DNA from: Amborella trichopoda
Lineage: Eukaryota > Streptophyta > Magnoliopsida > Amborellales > Amborellaceae
Assembly: GCF_000471905.2 (NCBI RefSeq)
Contig: NW_006497560.1
Location: 1,373,920-1,437,919 of the forward strand
Reading direction: 5' to 3'
Length of the DNA stretch: 64,000 nt
Shown: piece after piece, positions 1 to 11,532 of the stretch
Position numbering within the stretch: position 1 is the stretch's first letter
Layout: every line of letters begins with the position of its first letter
The notes under the pieces: generated by a model
Database searches by the model: none
What the model saw: the letters and a program-made list of their open reading frames with translations, nothing else
Told to the model about the DNA's origin: nothing
Position numbers and translations under genes: made by a program

Positions 1-1233
1 GCTTGACAAACGATGGAAATTTTGAGAGTCTCAGAATGGCCCCAGAATTGGTCAAGATCTTCATAAGGACTTCTGAAAGTCTCCTGTCAAGTTTTGTCGC
101 ATTTCGACATGTCCAAGGTAGTTTAGACTGAGAAATAGTTTCGACAAAATCAGCCTCTAGCACCCTGAATTGGACCCCTATAACTGGAATCCTATTTTTG
201 GAGGATCAACAGGCTGTGAGACCACCGCCATTGGATCCAGTAAGGTTGAAAACTTTAGGGGTCAAATTTCAGCCTAAACAGACACTCAAAGAAGAAGTTA
301 CGGGTAAAACATTAAAATAGGAGGAGCAACACATTATTCCCGTGTGGCCACCCTGCAACTAAACTCCATTAAAGCACAGTCACAAATAGCAACACAACCT
401 TATTTCCCTCATCTGAGATCAGATCATGCTCAAACTTATTGAAGCGTACTTGTCTCATCGAAACGAGCGTTTTGATATGTGACACGTCCCGTGACGATGT
501 CGGAGTAGAGAGAAAAGCTAGAGAGAAGTTTGTGATTCGAAGCTACAAGTTGTAGAAAATCAGCAGGACCTCCACTCACTCGAGCGGCCATATCATAATG
601 CTTTTGATCCTGATCGATGCGAGATCGGTTGCATCACATGCATAAGGTCTGTAGTTATCACTGATCCAAACCCTGCGCGTGATGAACGGTCGGATTTTGC
701 ACAAGATTTAGTTGAAGTCACTGCAGATTCCGGTACCCATAATTCTAAATTCTAACAAAGAGTTCGAGGTTGTCAAATCTTTGTTCGGGCACCAAATCGC
801 GTCCCGTTTGTTGCAACGCGATCGTGGTGACATGCTCAGTGCAATTCAGTGAAGAATTGAAGAAAAACATAAAGATGAAGACACACTATCAATAAAAAGT
901 TTTCAAGATCTATTCAAATTGCAAGTTACTTGATCATGCCTTCACAGTGTGATTCATGGCTTAAATTTATTATCAAATGATCGTAGCATTGAGCACTACA
1001 AGATGGCAATCATCTTTTGTTCATTCGGATGCCGGATCATCAATGGATCGTCCAAGAAGAATCAAGAACATCCCTAGGTCTCAGCAGGTATTGTTTTGGA
1101 ATTTCTCAATTGTTAGGCAGGGGCAAATTCGTCATTTTGTACCTTATTTTCATATTTTTTTAATTCAAATAAACGTTAATTATCATCAATTAGGGTTAGT
1201 TTCGGGTAATCCATCTACATTTTAGCCTTAGTC

Positions 1234-1241
1234 TATAAATA
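1234..1241 (+). promoter_or_regulatory. LTR TATA box (Tat-0)
   Basis: TATAAATA preceded by 'agtc', about 60 bp upstream of an AATAAA. It occupies the same place in the LTR as TATATATA at 44,867 and 58,968 in Tat-C, so it is the likely U3 promoter. Confidence 0.6.
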
Positions 1242-1301
1242 AACGTACCTCTCATTGAGAGAGGGGAGGAAAATTGTTGTACAAGGATTCAACTTTTGAT
1301 C

Positions 1302-1307
1302 AATAAA
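1302..1307 (+). terminator. LTR polyadenylation signal (Tat-0)
   Basis: AATAAA lies about 65 bp after the TATA box, as expected for a short R region. It is equivalent to the signals at 44,936 and 59,035. Confidence 0.5.
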
Positions 1308-1839
1308 AATTAAGGTTTTCTTCTTGAGTTCTCTTGAGCATGTCTTGGAGAGAGATAGGAGAGAGAAAGTTTAAAGAGGTACCCCTTCTATCTTCAAGGT
1401 ATTTTCTCTCGTTTCCCTTCTTCTCTCTCTTCGGTTTTCTTTTTCTCTCTACTTTTCACTCTTCCTCTCTTTCTTCTTCTTCGTTTGTATTCCTCTTCTC
1501 TACTGAGTTTTTTTTAGAGGCCATGCAAGGCAGTGGTAGTGTCGTGCATGCCTCTGTCTTCCTTCTCTCTTCGTTCTTATTTTGTCCCTCAAGATAGTTC
1601 ATGCACGACATTAGTAGTTGCTATGTGTGACGCCGTATGAAAGAGCACACAGTGAGCGCAGCCGTACTCAACAGCGGGTCGGGCTCCTATTTCGGTTCCA
1701 AGATTGGTGTCACACGCAGTGATGTATTGCCAACCATGAACTATATTTCCTTTGTCTCATGGGTCGTCGACAGCGCTGGTCACCGCTGTCCATAGGTGTG
1801 TCTTCGGCGTCCTGCACAAGAGTAGACGACGATGGTTAT

Positions 1840-2025
1840 TACTGTCCGTGGACATGTCTTCGACGTCCTGTGCCTATCGCAAATGGCGATGCTTATTGCC
1901 CCCCGCGAGGGTCTCAACTGTGCTTTGCCTCTATCGCCGACGGCAATGCTTATCACCGCCCGCGGGCCTCTCTTTCATGCTCTATGCCTATCGCAGACGG
2001 CAATACATATCGCCGCCCGTGAAGG
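1840..2025 (+). repeat. U5 short repeat block (CTATCGC...GGCGATGC)
   Basis: Three to four imperfect copies, about 60 bp apart, of a motif of the form 'cctatcgcNNNNggcgatgc ttatcgcc'. The same motif family recurs in the other Tat LTRs (4,985-5,460, 45,355-45,720 and 59,440-59,720). Confidence 0.5.
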
Positions 2026-2959
2026 GTAGTTGCTGCCTTCTCGTGTCACTAACGGTGATGGCCAACGCTGTCTACAGTTTACTGCTCCCCCCTCCCCCAC
2101 GAGCAGCAGTGTCCAGCGCCATCCAGGGGCCACGACATTGTTACTCACTAGCTGTGGGTGGCGATGCCTAATGCCGTCGGGATTCTTATTCCTTCTTCTC
2201 GTGTCTTCTCTCCGCTCACTTCTCTTCTCCTTTCTTCTTCCATTCTCGCTTGACTAAAGGACAGACTCAGTCTAGCACTATCATAACGATCTGGCTGTCG
2301 AGCAGCATTGCCATCGTACTGGTCCAGAGTACCATGCTCGTCTTATTGCCACACCAGATTGGAATGACCATATCGGCCTTGGTTTCGAGTAGTATTGTTG
2401 TCACGCCGGTCTGAGTTACCGTGTCCGTCATGCTACCAGTATGAGTCAGTCATTGCACTGGTCATGCTATCGTGCTATTCTCGTTCCCTTGTCAAGTCGT
2501 CTAGTCTTTTCTCCTCCTTATTCAAATCCTCTTCTTTATCACCCTAACTTCTCATCTTCTCTGCCATATGAAAGTGCACATTTGTGCATGTTCGCCCCAA
2601 GACAAATGTGGTTCCTCGACCCACTTGTCTTGCAAATTAACCATGTTAGTACTTTGCAAAACACAAGGAGATTGCAGGTCAATGGAGATGATTCCGAAGC
2701 AGCTGAAGTAGCTCGAGGGCTTTTCGTTGTGATCTAAGAGGGCCCCCGCTTGAGTCAGCCTGAGTAAGTTACGGACCCAGTTGAGGTTGGTCCTCACCTC
2801 ACGAACGAATAAAATTTCTCTCTCACCAGTTGGACACCTACCCTTGTTCTGTGAACAAGGTTCTTGAGAGAGCGATCTCAGGTCCCGGGTCTTTTGAACC
2901 CGAGACACGTGTCACCCGATCATCTAGATCCAGGGGGGCAAGATCGAGGCATCCGACCA

Positions 2960-3478
2960 CACTCAGCAACTATTCAAGTAAAGGTTGTAATATCTATTGC
3001 ATGCATTTTTTTTTGTGGCTTATAATTTATGGATTTTCTACATATTTTATTTGCATAATAATTATCATTGCAGTGCATAATTATTATATGCTTTGGTATT
3101 TTTTTTTCTTAACTAAGAAAATTTCATGATCTTGATTTTGTGAATTCCATGTTTGTGATTTATATTATGCCATATCTTTGTTGAAAACTATTAAATATCT
3201 TTGTAGACTCTCTCTATAGAGCTAAAACATATATTGATGAAAACTATTTTTATGCAAGATTTGACTTAAAGTAGTTGTTGCCTTACTTTTTTAATTTTTT
3301 GTTGCCTCATAACAGTACAAACATAAACTGTTCGAGAAGATTTTTCTTTGAGGTTGCAGCTCATTAAGAGTCGGCAAACCTATTGATTTTATTAGCAAAC
3401 AACTCTTTCTTGAACATAATTGAATTTTTTGAACTTTTAGGTAATATCTAATAATTTAAAATGTAATTTAGGCTAGTC
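2960..3478 (+). other. AT-rich leader of the copia element
   Basis: AT-rich, non-coding sequence between the end of LTR Tat-0 and the gag start codon of the copia element. I see no copia 5' LTR and no TGGTATCAGAG-type primer binding site here. Either the 5' LTR lies left of the window beyond Tat-0, or it was lost. The block is best read as the copia 5' untranslated leader. Confidence 0.45.
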
Positions 3479-4062
3479 ATGTCAGAACTGTCAAAACATG
3501 AAAAACTCCATGGAACTAATTTTTCTATGTGAAAAAGAAAAATTGGATTTATTCTCTTTCTAGATAGGGTAGATTATGTCCTAGATACAGAACCACCCGT
3601 TTTAGAGCCTAATCCCAAAGGTCAAGCCAGAAGGCGACTTGACAAATGGTTAGAAGATGATAAAATAGATAGGATTACTATGTTAAGCTTTATGGAAGAT
3701 GATTTAATTAGAGTCTTTGAGGAACACACCACAGCTCAAAGTATGATGGGTGCCCTATCTGAAAAGTATGGGACCACTTCTGAGACCTATGTGTAATTGT
3801 TGTTAGAAAAATATATTTCTTTCATAATGAAAGAAATAGATTCAGTGATCGAGCATGTTAATATAATGACAGTGCTCGCAAAGGACCTTACTGCAGCTGA
3901 GAATCTAGTCCCCGACTGCATGACAGTGTCCATTGTCCTTAATAGTCTCCCTCCATCTTGGGAGTCTGTCGTAATTGCATTGAACCATTCTGCACAAGGG
4001 AGCAGTATGCATCTCAATATTGAAGATGAGAGAAGAATGACAAAGAAGTGAAATGAGCTCCA
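3479..4062 (+). pseudogene. Ty1/copia gag (5' half, interrupted by Tat-A)
   Basis: The frame starts at ATG 3,479 with MSELSKHEKLHGTNFS, which resembles the 'LxGTNYxxW' start of plant copia Gag. It runs through a UBN2-type Gag core including 'LLEKYISFIMKEIDSVIEHV' and 'LNSLPPSWESV' and reaches the Tat-A insertion at 4,062. Three in-frame stops break it, at about 3,530 (TGA where family members have Trp), 3,794 (TAA) and 4,049 (TGA). The rest of the element lies 32.8 kb away at 36,913-40,751, because Tat-A inserted after the codons for N-E-L. The pol half is in another phase relative to this frame, so at least one frameshift lies just beyond the break. Assignment to copia Gag is firm; the gene is dead. 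Confidence 0.85.
4058..4062. repeat. Target-site duplication of Tat-A, left copy (CTCCA)
   Basis: CTCCA directly precedes the left LTR boundary. The right copy at 36,908-36,912 is CTCTA (4 of 5 identical). Both sit in the copia gag sequence, which continues on the far side. Confidence 0.75.
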
Positions 4063-4675
4063 TGGTTAGGTGCCTCAATCTCGCCCTTCAGATCTGGATG
4101 GTCGGGGGCCACGCATCTCTGGTTTTGAGAGAACCCGAGACTTGAGATCGCTCTTTGGGGAGCCTTGCTAAAAAACAAGGGTTAGTGTACCAACCGATGA
4201 GAAATGAATTTAAGATGGGTTCGAGATTTAGTAGGGCTGGCTCACGTGGGTACCCTCATAGATCATGAAGAAAGCCCCCCAATCATAGAACTGGTTCGGA
4301 ATCGCCTCCTTTGGTCTGTATTCTTCTGTTTCTGTAATCACGCACACATGGAAAATGTTATAAGTGAACGTACATAGACGTGCACGTTCAAAAAGAAGAA
4401 GAGAAGAACGAGAGAATTATGATTGGGATAAGAAGAATTTTACCAGGCGGTGAGATTGACACAGTGACTAAACTAGTAGGTAATTGACCCGGTGTGGCAG
4501 TAAAACCGGCTCGATAACTTAGACTGGCTCAACAGAATTACTACTAGATGACAGTACCAATACCGACTAGCTTGACACAATGGCTAGTCTGTTATGACAG
4601 TAAAGCGGGCACATTAACTCTGACTGGCACAACGATGTTACTGTTAGACGACAAGACTACCATGGATTGTTAGTC

Positions 4676-4935
4676 TTAACCCCGCTTTGATCGAAAGAAA
4701 GAGTAAAAGAAAGAAAAGAGAATAGAAACAGAGAGAGAAGGGAAGAGAAGATCGCAAAGAGAAATAAGGAAGGAAAATAAAAGAAAGAGCGAGGTGAGAG
4801 AGAAATCAGTGAAAGAAGAAGAAGAGGAGAATAGAACGAAAGGGGGAGAGAGAAAGAAGAAGAGCACGAGAGGAGATAGAGAGAAAAGAAAGAAGAGAAG
4901 GAAAAGTAAAGAGAAAAAGTAAGAGAGAGGATGAA
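4676..4935. repeat. Purine-rich low-complexity tract in the LTR
   Basis: About 260 bp composed almost only of A and G ('gaaagagtaaaagaaagaaa' style). On the element's sense strand it is a long CT tract in U5. Predicted open frames across it are Ser/Leu/Phe-rich artefacts. Confidence 0.8.
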
Positions 4936-4984
4936 GAGCAAGGAAGACACATGCGGCAATGAGATGGGGACAGAGAAACTTAGA

Positions 4985-5460
4985 CGTAGATGAGCTTCTG
5001 CCGTCTATGGGAGAAAGAAGAGCAGAAGGAGAACACATGCGGCGATAGGCTTCTGCTAGCTATGATAGAAGAAAGAGAAGAGAGAAAGAACATAGGCGGC
5101 GATAGGCTCCCGCCGTTTGTGATAAGAGAAAAGGAGAAAAAAAGCACAGGCGGCGATGTGTTTCTGCCGGCTGTGACAAAAGAGAGAGAAGAGAAAACAC
5201 AGGCGGTGATAGGCTCCTGTCGTCTGTGACAGAAGAAAAAGGAGAGAAAGAATAGGCTACGATATGCTTCTGTCAGTTGTGGTAGAAGAGAAGAAAGAGA
5301 GAAAAAAAAGCATAAACGGTGATATGCTTCCGTCGGCTGTGACAGAAGAAAAAGAAGAGAGAACACAGGCAGTGATATGCTTCCACTGGCTGTGATAGCA
5401 GAGAAGAAAGAGAAAGAAAACACAAGCGGCGATATGCTTCTGCCGGCTGTGATAGAAGAG
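4985..5460. repeat. Tandem repeat, about 54-62 bp unit, 9 copies, in Tat-A LTR
   Basis: Each unit holds 'gcgatagGCTTCTGCCGgct' followed by a purine run. Copies start near 4,985, 5,045, 5,099, 5,153, 5,206, 5,258, 5,320, 5,371 and 5,428. On the sense strand the core reads like CGGCAGAAGCCTATCGCCGC, the same CTATCGCCG theme seen in the U5 of the other Tat LTRs. Confidence 0.75.
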
Positions 5461-5589
5461 AAAAGGGAATTTACAGAGGCTTGGCCTAACTCATTATTCA
5501 TGTCTCAGAAGCAAGAAGACGTCGCACCAGATGATAGGTCCGCCGTGCATGAATGGAGAAAAGGGAGAAGTGCAGGGAAAGAGAAGTGA

Positions 5590-5862
5590 TAAATTAGAGG
5601 ATGAAGAGAGATAATGATAGAGATGAGGGAAGGAGAGAGAGAGAGAGAAAAGGATAGAGATAAAAAGAGAGAAGAAAGAAGAGAGAGAAATAGATAAAGA
5701 TGAGAGAGAAAAGAGGAGAGAGAAAGAGAGATAGAGATGATTGAGAAAAGAAGAGAGAGAAAGAAAGGAAGAAAGAGAAAGAAAAGAAGAGAGAGAAAGA
5801 GATAAATGAGAGAGAAAAGAGGAGGAAGAAAGAGATGAGAGAGAAAATAGGAATAGAGAGAA
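5590..5862. repeat. GA-rich low-complexity tract in Tat-A LTR
   Basis: Degenerate (GAGA)n / (GAAA)n sequence, equivalent to 35,478-35,660 in the other LTR of the same element. Confidence 0.8.
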
Positions 5863-5955
5863 AGTTACCTTACTGAGAGATACTGGCCATTTTCTTCTCT
5901 CTCCTCTATCACTCTTTCCAAGATGCACCCACCAACTTAGGCAAGAATTGAAATC

Positions 5956-5991
5956 TTTATTGAATGATTAGGTTTAGCATGTTTATTTATA
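5956..5991 (-). promoter_or_regulatory. Tat-A 3' LTR: TATA box and poly(A) signal
   Basis: On the minus strand TATAAATA (5,991-5,984) is followed about 25 bp later by AATAAA (5,961-5,956). This marks the U3/R region of the LTR. The order and spacing repeat in the other Tat LTRs. Confidence 0.6.
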
Positions 5992-7240
5992 ATTGGACTC
6001 AAACATGGGTGGATGCCCAATTGATGATATTTACAATTTAATTGAATTAAAATAAATTCTAAAATTAGATGCAAAAGGACTGTTTTGCCCCAGCCCAACA
6101 ATATGTGAAATTTCAGAACAGTCCCTGCTGCTCCCGAGAACTTGTGTGATCTTCCGTGGGTGATCCAGGGTTGCTCTGGTGCCCGTTTGATCAAAAGATA
6201 ATTGTTTTCTTGAAGAGCTCAGCATGACAATCGATTTGATATCAACTTCGAGCCGTGAATCGTGTTTTTAAGCCACGATCATGCGACTCAAAATTTGGAT
6301 GAATCATACAAACTTCGGATCGATAGTGTACTCATTCCTTGATGTTTTTCTTTGATTTCTTTACTGAATCACACTAAGAATGGCATCACAATCGCGTGGC
6401 AACAAACGCAGCTCTATTTCATGTCTGGACGAAGATTTAGTCGTCTTGATTTTTTGGCTAGAATTTGAAAATCTGGCGACTGAAATTTACAGCATCTTCG
6501 ATGCCTCCTTGTGTGAAATCCAACCGTTCATCGTCGAGGTTCGGACCAGAGATAACCTCGACTCTTACACATATAATGCAATTGGTGTGCTGCTACTGAA
6601 TTTTCTGCAACTGCCTTCACGAATCATCAACTTCTCTTTAGTTTTTCTCCTTGCTCAGGTATTGTCACGGGTCATGCCACATATCAAAATGCTCATCTTG
6701 ATGAGACGAACATGCTCACTAAATTTGAGAGTGGTCCGACTTAAGAAGAACGAGATATAGGCCTTTAAAGTTACTGCTTGGGACTGTACACATCGGCCTC
6801 CTTTAATAGAGATTGGTGTTGGGAGGTCGCAAGGGAATAGCGTGCGGCCTACTCCTTTTTGGTCTTTTACCTATAACTCTGTCTTGGAATGCCCATTTAA
6901 GCCAAAACTTGATCCATAGGGGTTTTTGACCGTGTCAAATCTAATGGCAGTGGTCCCACCATTGTTTGACGTACTAAGAATATAGTTCTAATTATGCGGT
7001 TCGTTTCAGGGTGCTAGAGGCTAAATTTTCTGAAACCTGCTTTCATGTCTGTGATACCTTAGACATATTAGATTGAGACAAAACTTGACAAGTGCCTTTT
7101 TGGAGTGCTTAGAAAGATTCTGACCCATTCTGAGGAAATTATGAGATTGTCAAGAATTTCACTGTATGTTGAGGCTTTATTGACCTGCTTCCTCTTTATT
7201 CAGCGTCAGGGACCAAGGTGTTGAAAAATGTCTTCAAACA

Positions 7241-7270
7241 GCTTGCCCTGTCGAATGTTGTTCTTCGAGA
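7241..7270 (-). other. Tat-A 3' LTR-adjacent conserved tract (candidate polypurine tract)
   Basis: On the minus strand 'caacattcgacagggcaagc' lies directly before the LTR start. The same tract (ACATTCGACGGGGCAAGC with variants) precedes the 3' LTR of Tat-B (21,549), Tat-C (57,713) and Tat-D (63,306). Conservation and position fit the plus-strand priming site. Confidence 0.65.
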
Positions 7271-7589
7271 GAAGTAAGACTAACAACTTTTGGAAATTTC
7301 CTTCGGCATTATTAATTTTTTCTTCCTAACCACAAGACCACGTGAACGCTACGGAGGTTCACACAATGCAGTAACTAGGATGCTCAGACATTTGGATGCA
7401 ATGTATAGTTCCAACAGTGGAGGCTTTAGGGGGAGAAGAGACTTTTTGAGGGATCTTATCAAAGTTCTCGGCCTCAAGGAACAAATTGTTATTTTGAAGC
7501 TGAGGATTTTGTATGGATCTTGTTAGTCAGAATCAAGCCTGTCTGGTAGTCGAGTGCCGCGTCAAAAGGCATTTTCTCCATTTGGTCTG

Positions 7590-8010
7590 GGTTTCTTTTT
7601 GGATAGACAGCAAAAGAGCCTTTGATCAGTGTTCGTCAGTGCTGTGCACTACCTATTCCTTGGCGGTCAGGGTACCTCAATTTATCGAGGTGACCCGCTT
7701 TAGGTATAACCCCTACCCACTATTAGAAACTTCGCGTAATAGGTCCAAAGTCATGGCTGACTTAGCTTTCTTGGGGTGTCTTTGGTTTGTCAGAATGACT
7801 TCCTTGTTCGTTTATTCTGGATGTTTTGTTGAAGAGCCTTTTGTCGATGTTCGTTTACGTCGTGCACCAGATATTCCTTGGCGGGTAGGGTACCTCAGTT
7901 TATCGATGTGACCGGCTTTCGGTATAACCCCTACCCACAGTTAGCAGTTTCACGTAACAAGTTCAAGGTCATGGCTGACTTACCCTTCTTAGGGCATCTT
8001 TGGCATCTTT
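7590..8010. repeat. 218-bp tandem duplication in Tat-A 3' UTR
   Basis: The block around 'ggtacctca(a/g)tttatcga' and 'ggtataacccctaccca' occurs at 7,671 and again at 7,889, an offset of 218 bp, with some divergence between the two copies. Confidence 0.75.
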
Positions 8011-8989
8011 GGAGTGTGTTTAGTGGCCTTTTGGGATTGATGCTCGTCTTCATGAGACTTGTCTTGTTTTCTTGACAAGTTTTTTCCTTCGAGTCCTTGT
8101 TGCGAATGGACTTAGGTTGTCAAAATATTTTCCTTAAAGCTCGTATTTTTGGATCCTGGTATTATGACACCGGGGATTTTTCTTTTGAATGCGGGCTGAA
8201 GCCACCTGTAGAGGCAAGTGCTACATCAACTTGTTTATTGGTCCAAGCGCCCTTTGAGGGTTTTCACTTGAACTTGGGAAGCGGCATCCTAGAGACGGTT
8301 TTCACCAACTTCCTTTCATTTGGGGCTCTTTTACCCATGACCTTCGGCCATGTCCACCCTTATTATTCCATTTTTACTCACGATGCCCTTTCGGGTTTTC
8401 ACTGTGCTTGGGTTTTTATTCTTACAAAAATTTCTTACTCATGGTTTCGTGACCATGCTCATCCGTCATTTTTACTCATGGTGTTCCCTTATCGAGGTGT
8501 ACACCATGCCCGTTATTATTATATATTTTTTTTCTCTCTTTTTTTTTTTGTGAAGGCGTGTTTAGGGTCATGCCTTTGGGACCTGCACAAAATAGTTTAA
8601 TGTCATGTGGACAGGACGTGCACTACAGTTTAAGGTCATACAACTGGACCATAATGGAGATGGAGGTGAATAAAAGACTGTAGAGGCCATAGAGAGAGTA
8701 TGGTGGTGGTTTGACTCACTTTAGGGATATGGCACGAGGCTACCTATGAAAAGTGAATGATGTATGTGTGAAAGGTGAAAAGTGGTGACCCACTAGCTGT
8801 AAGTGAGGATGGGTGGAAGGATGGTTCATCGTTATATGAGCACGGGTAAGACTCACTAGGGAATGATGAACGATGATGAAATGAATGGACTCACTAGGGA
8901 GATAATGAAGGTGATGCGCGCACACAAACGGATTAGCTAGGGAAGATGTGCGTGAAAATGCACATAACAGGCATGTGTGTGTATTTGGG

Positions 8990-9225
8990 GGTGAATTTAA
9001 GATCATGCCTTTGGGACCTGTGCAAAGCAGTTTAATATCATGCGGTCAGGATGTGCACTATGGTTTAAGGTCATATAGCTTGGACCATGGTTATGCAGTT
9101 TTAGAGCCATGTAACTAGGACTATGCAGTTTAAGGTCGTGCAACTAGGCCTTCGTTACAGTTTAAGGTCATATAGTTTGGATGATGGCTGTACAGTTTAG
9201 GGTCATTCAGCACGAACCATGGTAT
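8990..9225. repeat. AAGGTC minisatellite, short array (Tat-A)
   Basis: About seven units of roughly 33 bp of the type 'cagtttaaggtcatatagtt(tgg)', with the variants described for the long array at 23,750-24,945. A partial copy lies at 8,570-8,650. Confidence 0.75.
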
Positions 9226-9639
9226 GGGTCACCACGTAGGTGAAGCTGAATGGGGAATAGGTCTGTGGATAACTACCTGACTCCCTAAGGATAAAATGAT
9301 TAAGGCTAGTAGGGGTCTAGATGGAGAGGCAGACTTCATTTGGAAAAAAAAATGGTACTCAATAGAGAACAAATTCATTGAGGTGACCCGACTCCTTGAG
9401 GATAGGATAGCTAGGTGTGAAGCAGACCCACTAGGGGTTACAGTGATAAGAATGACACTGACTCCTTTGAGGACAAGGGATTATAACTCGGGTATGACTC
9501 CTATTGGGGATGACGAGTCATGACCTGAGTGGAACGACTTGGGTACAACTTCACTAGGGATACTAGGTCCGGATCAAGTTGTAACTCCGTTGGGGATAAC
9601 AGTAGTAGGACACGCATGGATTTAGCATGGGGCGTGTGG

Positions 9640-9960
9640 CAATGAACTACTGAGAACATAGCTGGCGATAGACACAGCCAACATTATTTCTTGGACACAG
9701 CTGGCGATGGGTTGTTGAAAACACAGCCGGCATTGAGCACAACCAAAATTAATTCTTGAATACTTAGCCGGCGCTGAGCCTTTGAAAACGCAGCTGGCGC
9801 TGAGAACGGCCAACACTGGTTCTTAAACACTCAGCCAACACTGGGTTGTTGAAAACGCAGCTGAAGCTGAGAATGGCCAACATTATTTCTTGAGCACTCA
9901 GCCGGCCCTGGTTCGAGAATGCAACCGATGCTGAGTTGAGAACACCACTGGCACTAGGTC
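9640..9960. repeat. Minisatellite 'cagccggcgctgag' in Tat-A 3' UTR
   Basis: Repeated blocks of 'aaaacgcagctggcgctgag' and 'cactcagccggc', about 30-60 bp apart, with a second small cluster at 10,705-10,860. Composition resembles the tandem array in the solo LTR at 17,907-18,290, but the units differ. Confidence 0.65.
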
Positions 9961-10153
9961 TGGGTTAGTGTTCGGGCTTCAACCAGAGCCCGACCCAGTC
10001 TTGGTTTCTGTTGCATAGGATTTCACGAACGGCAGTAAAACTTCATTCTAGCCTCGGGTCTAAACCCGACCCAGTCCTGCCCATTGTTGTTTGGTCTTCT
10101 AGGACGCAGCTGCCATTCTTGATTTGTAAGGGATATTTGAGGGTAGTTTCACA

Positions 10154-10162
10154 TATATAAAG
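10154..10162 (+). promoter_or_regulatory. TATA-like site antisense to Tat-A
   Basis: TATATAAAG on the plus strand, opposite to the direction of Tat-A. Tat-C has TATTAAAG at the equivalent place (minus strand, 54,881-54,874). It could drive antisense transcripts from the 3' UTR. Sequence alone does not show activity. Confidence 0.3.
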
Positions 10163-11532
10163 GGATAAACCCCCATTTTTAACAGTGAGAAGGAAGGATT
10201 TTCCAGCGAGAGCTCGGGTGAGCACACAGGGTGTTTCGGTAAGACTGGCAAGCAGGAAAGACTACGCTCTTGTGAAGTCGCAGGGGTTTGCAGCGAGAAG
10301 AGGGAGTTCACTAGGGAAACAGGGAACTCCGACTGTGGTTTTGAGGGTTCTGAAGAAGGGAAGAAGGGAGTGAAAACTGCAGCAGAGGGCTGCGTAGAGA
10401 TTTATGCTGGTTTTTTACAATTTTATGACGGGTGAAAGTGGTTTCCCGGTGACTTGAAGAAAGGCTGCAAAGGGTTTCTGGCAATGGAAGGGAGTTTCCG
10501 GTGGGAACCTGAAGGGCGCAGGGAAACAGACCATCACTGGTGGTGACAGTTAAGGGGAAGATGAACGACCATCATTTAAAAGTGTGGAATCATTGAGGAG
10601 GAAAAGCGTCTTAGGCCGGAAAATGTGGAGTCTTGGGAACCGAGGAGAAGCGAAAAACATAGAGTCACCAGGAGGTGGATAGTCACAACAAGAGCAACGT
10701 TGACTTAGGATATGAAGCTAGCGCTGGGCATTAAAAGAAAAGTCGGCACTGACCTTTTAGAAACATAGTCGGCACTAATCCTCAAGAATGACAGCCGGCA
10801 CTGAGAGTTAACGGCACATCCGACACTAGCCTTTGGAAGACACAACCGGCACTGGCCTCACACGATGCTTATCGGTGTATGGTCAGCATCATGATGCGCA
10901 CAATGTTGCTCACGTGCGGCAGTGAGTTGCATGTGGAGATTGTTGCATATGGTAATGAGTCATGTGAGGTGATGTTCACGCACGATGCAGACTAGGGTAG
11001 GTAAGGGGTGGTGACTAATGATAAGGCCTAGCTTATGATGTCTGTTGGAAGCCGAGTCCTCAAGCACAACAGTGAAGTCCTTGTTTTCCTGTGGAAGGGC
11101 ATTCACTGTGAACAGGGCATGCTCTCCATCGTAGGCCAGTTCCTTGCCAGAGAAGCCTACTTTGTATGTTTGATGCACTTGTCAAATGAATTGAAGCTAA
11201 CTCGAAAATGGTTGGCTTCCTCTTTTGGCTTGTGACCATCCTCTTTGAGAACGCCTTTCAGATGAGTCGAAGCTGACACTCCAGTGGTTTTGCTTCTTCT
11301 ACATGAGGAGGGGATTTCTTTTTGGCCTGTAACCGTCCTCTTATCTTCAGATGCAAGAGAAACACCGAAGGTGTCAACTGTTCTCTTTTCCACATATGCA
11401 AGAGATTTGTAACTTCCTTAATAATGGGATTTTGACAATAACTTGTAACTCCTTTTAATGTAATAAAAAGAGTTAAGCTTTGTTTGGACTTTCTTGCTTG
11501 CTTTGCATTGAGTCACTTTTCTTGAGTATGCA

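Larger units (their letters stand above)
1..2959 (+). mobile_element. Tat-0: Ty3/gypsy (Tat-type) LTR, 5' part cut by window edge
   Basis: The sequence aligns by eye with the 5' LTR of Tat-C from about 43,640 onward (shared blocks around 'agtctcagaatggccccaga' and 'gcctctagcaccctga') and ends in the family terminus at 2,953-2,959 (CCGACCA for the usual CTAACCA). A TATA box at 1,234 and AATAAA at 1,302 fit U3/R. No primer binding site follows the right end, so this is a 3' LTR or a solo LTR rather than a 5' LTR. It lies next to the leader of the copia element, so it probably inserted there. The short open frames inside it (for example at 1,334 and 1,752) are not conserved and are not genes. 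Confidence 0.85.
4063..7240 (-). mobile_element. Tat-A 3' LTR
   Basis: On the plus strand it runs from TGGTTAGGTGCC to CTTCAAACA, so the LTR itself is TGTTTGAAG...GGCACCTAACCA on the minus strand. Length is 3,178 bp. It matches the truncated right LTR (35,398-36,907) from about 5,500 onward. Internally it has purine-rich stretches, a 9-copy tandem repeat (4,985-5,460) and, on the minus strand, TATAAATA and AATAAA. Confidence 0.85.
7241..11532 (-). other. Tat-A 3' untranslated region
   Basis: A 4.3-kb non-coding interval between the integrase stop and the 3' LTR. It holds a 218-bp duplication (7,590-8,010), the AAGGTC minisatellite (8,990-9,225), PBS-complement motifs (8,845-9,600), the 'gccggcgctgag' minisatellite (9,640-9,960) and a TATA-like site pointing away from the element's direction (10,154). 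Long repeat-bearing 3' UTRs are known for the Tat lineage. I found no conserved open frame in either direction. Confidence 0.7.

Noticed and set aside
1334..2257. Several open frames of 65-139 codons in LTR Tat-0
   Set aside because: They are not conserved in the equivalent parts of other Tat LTRs and are Ser/Leu/Arg-rich by-products of CT-rich and repeated DNA.
2960..2980. Degenerate primer binding site after LTR Tat-0
   Set aside because: Only about half of the positions agree with the Tat PBS, and copia sequence, not Tat gag, follows.
4657..5928. Long minus-strand frames rich in Ser, Leu and Phe
   Set aside because: They translate the purine-rich and tandem-repeat tracts of the Tat-A LTR. 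No domain, no conservation in frame with LTR 35,398-36,907.
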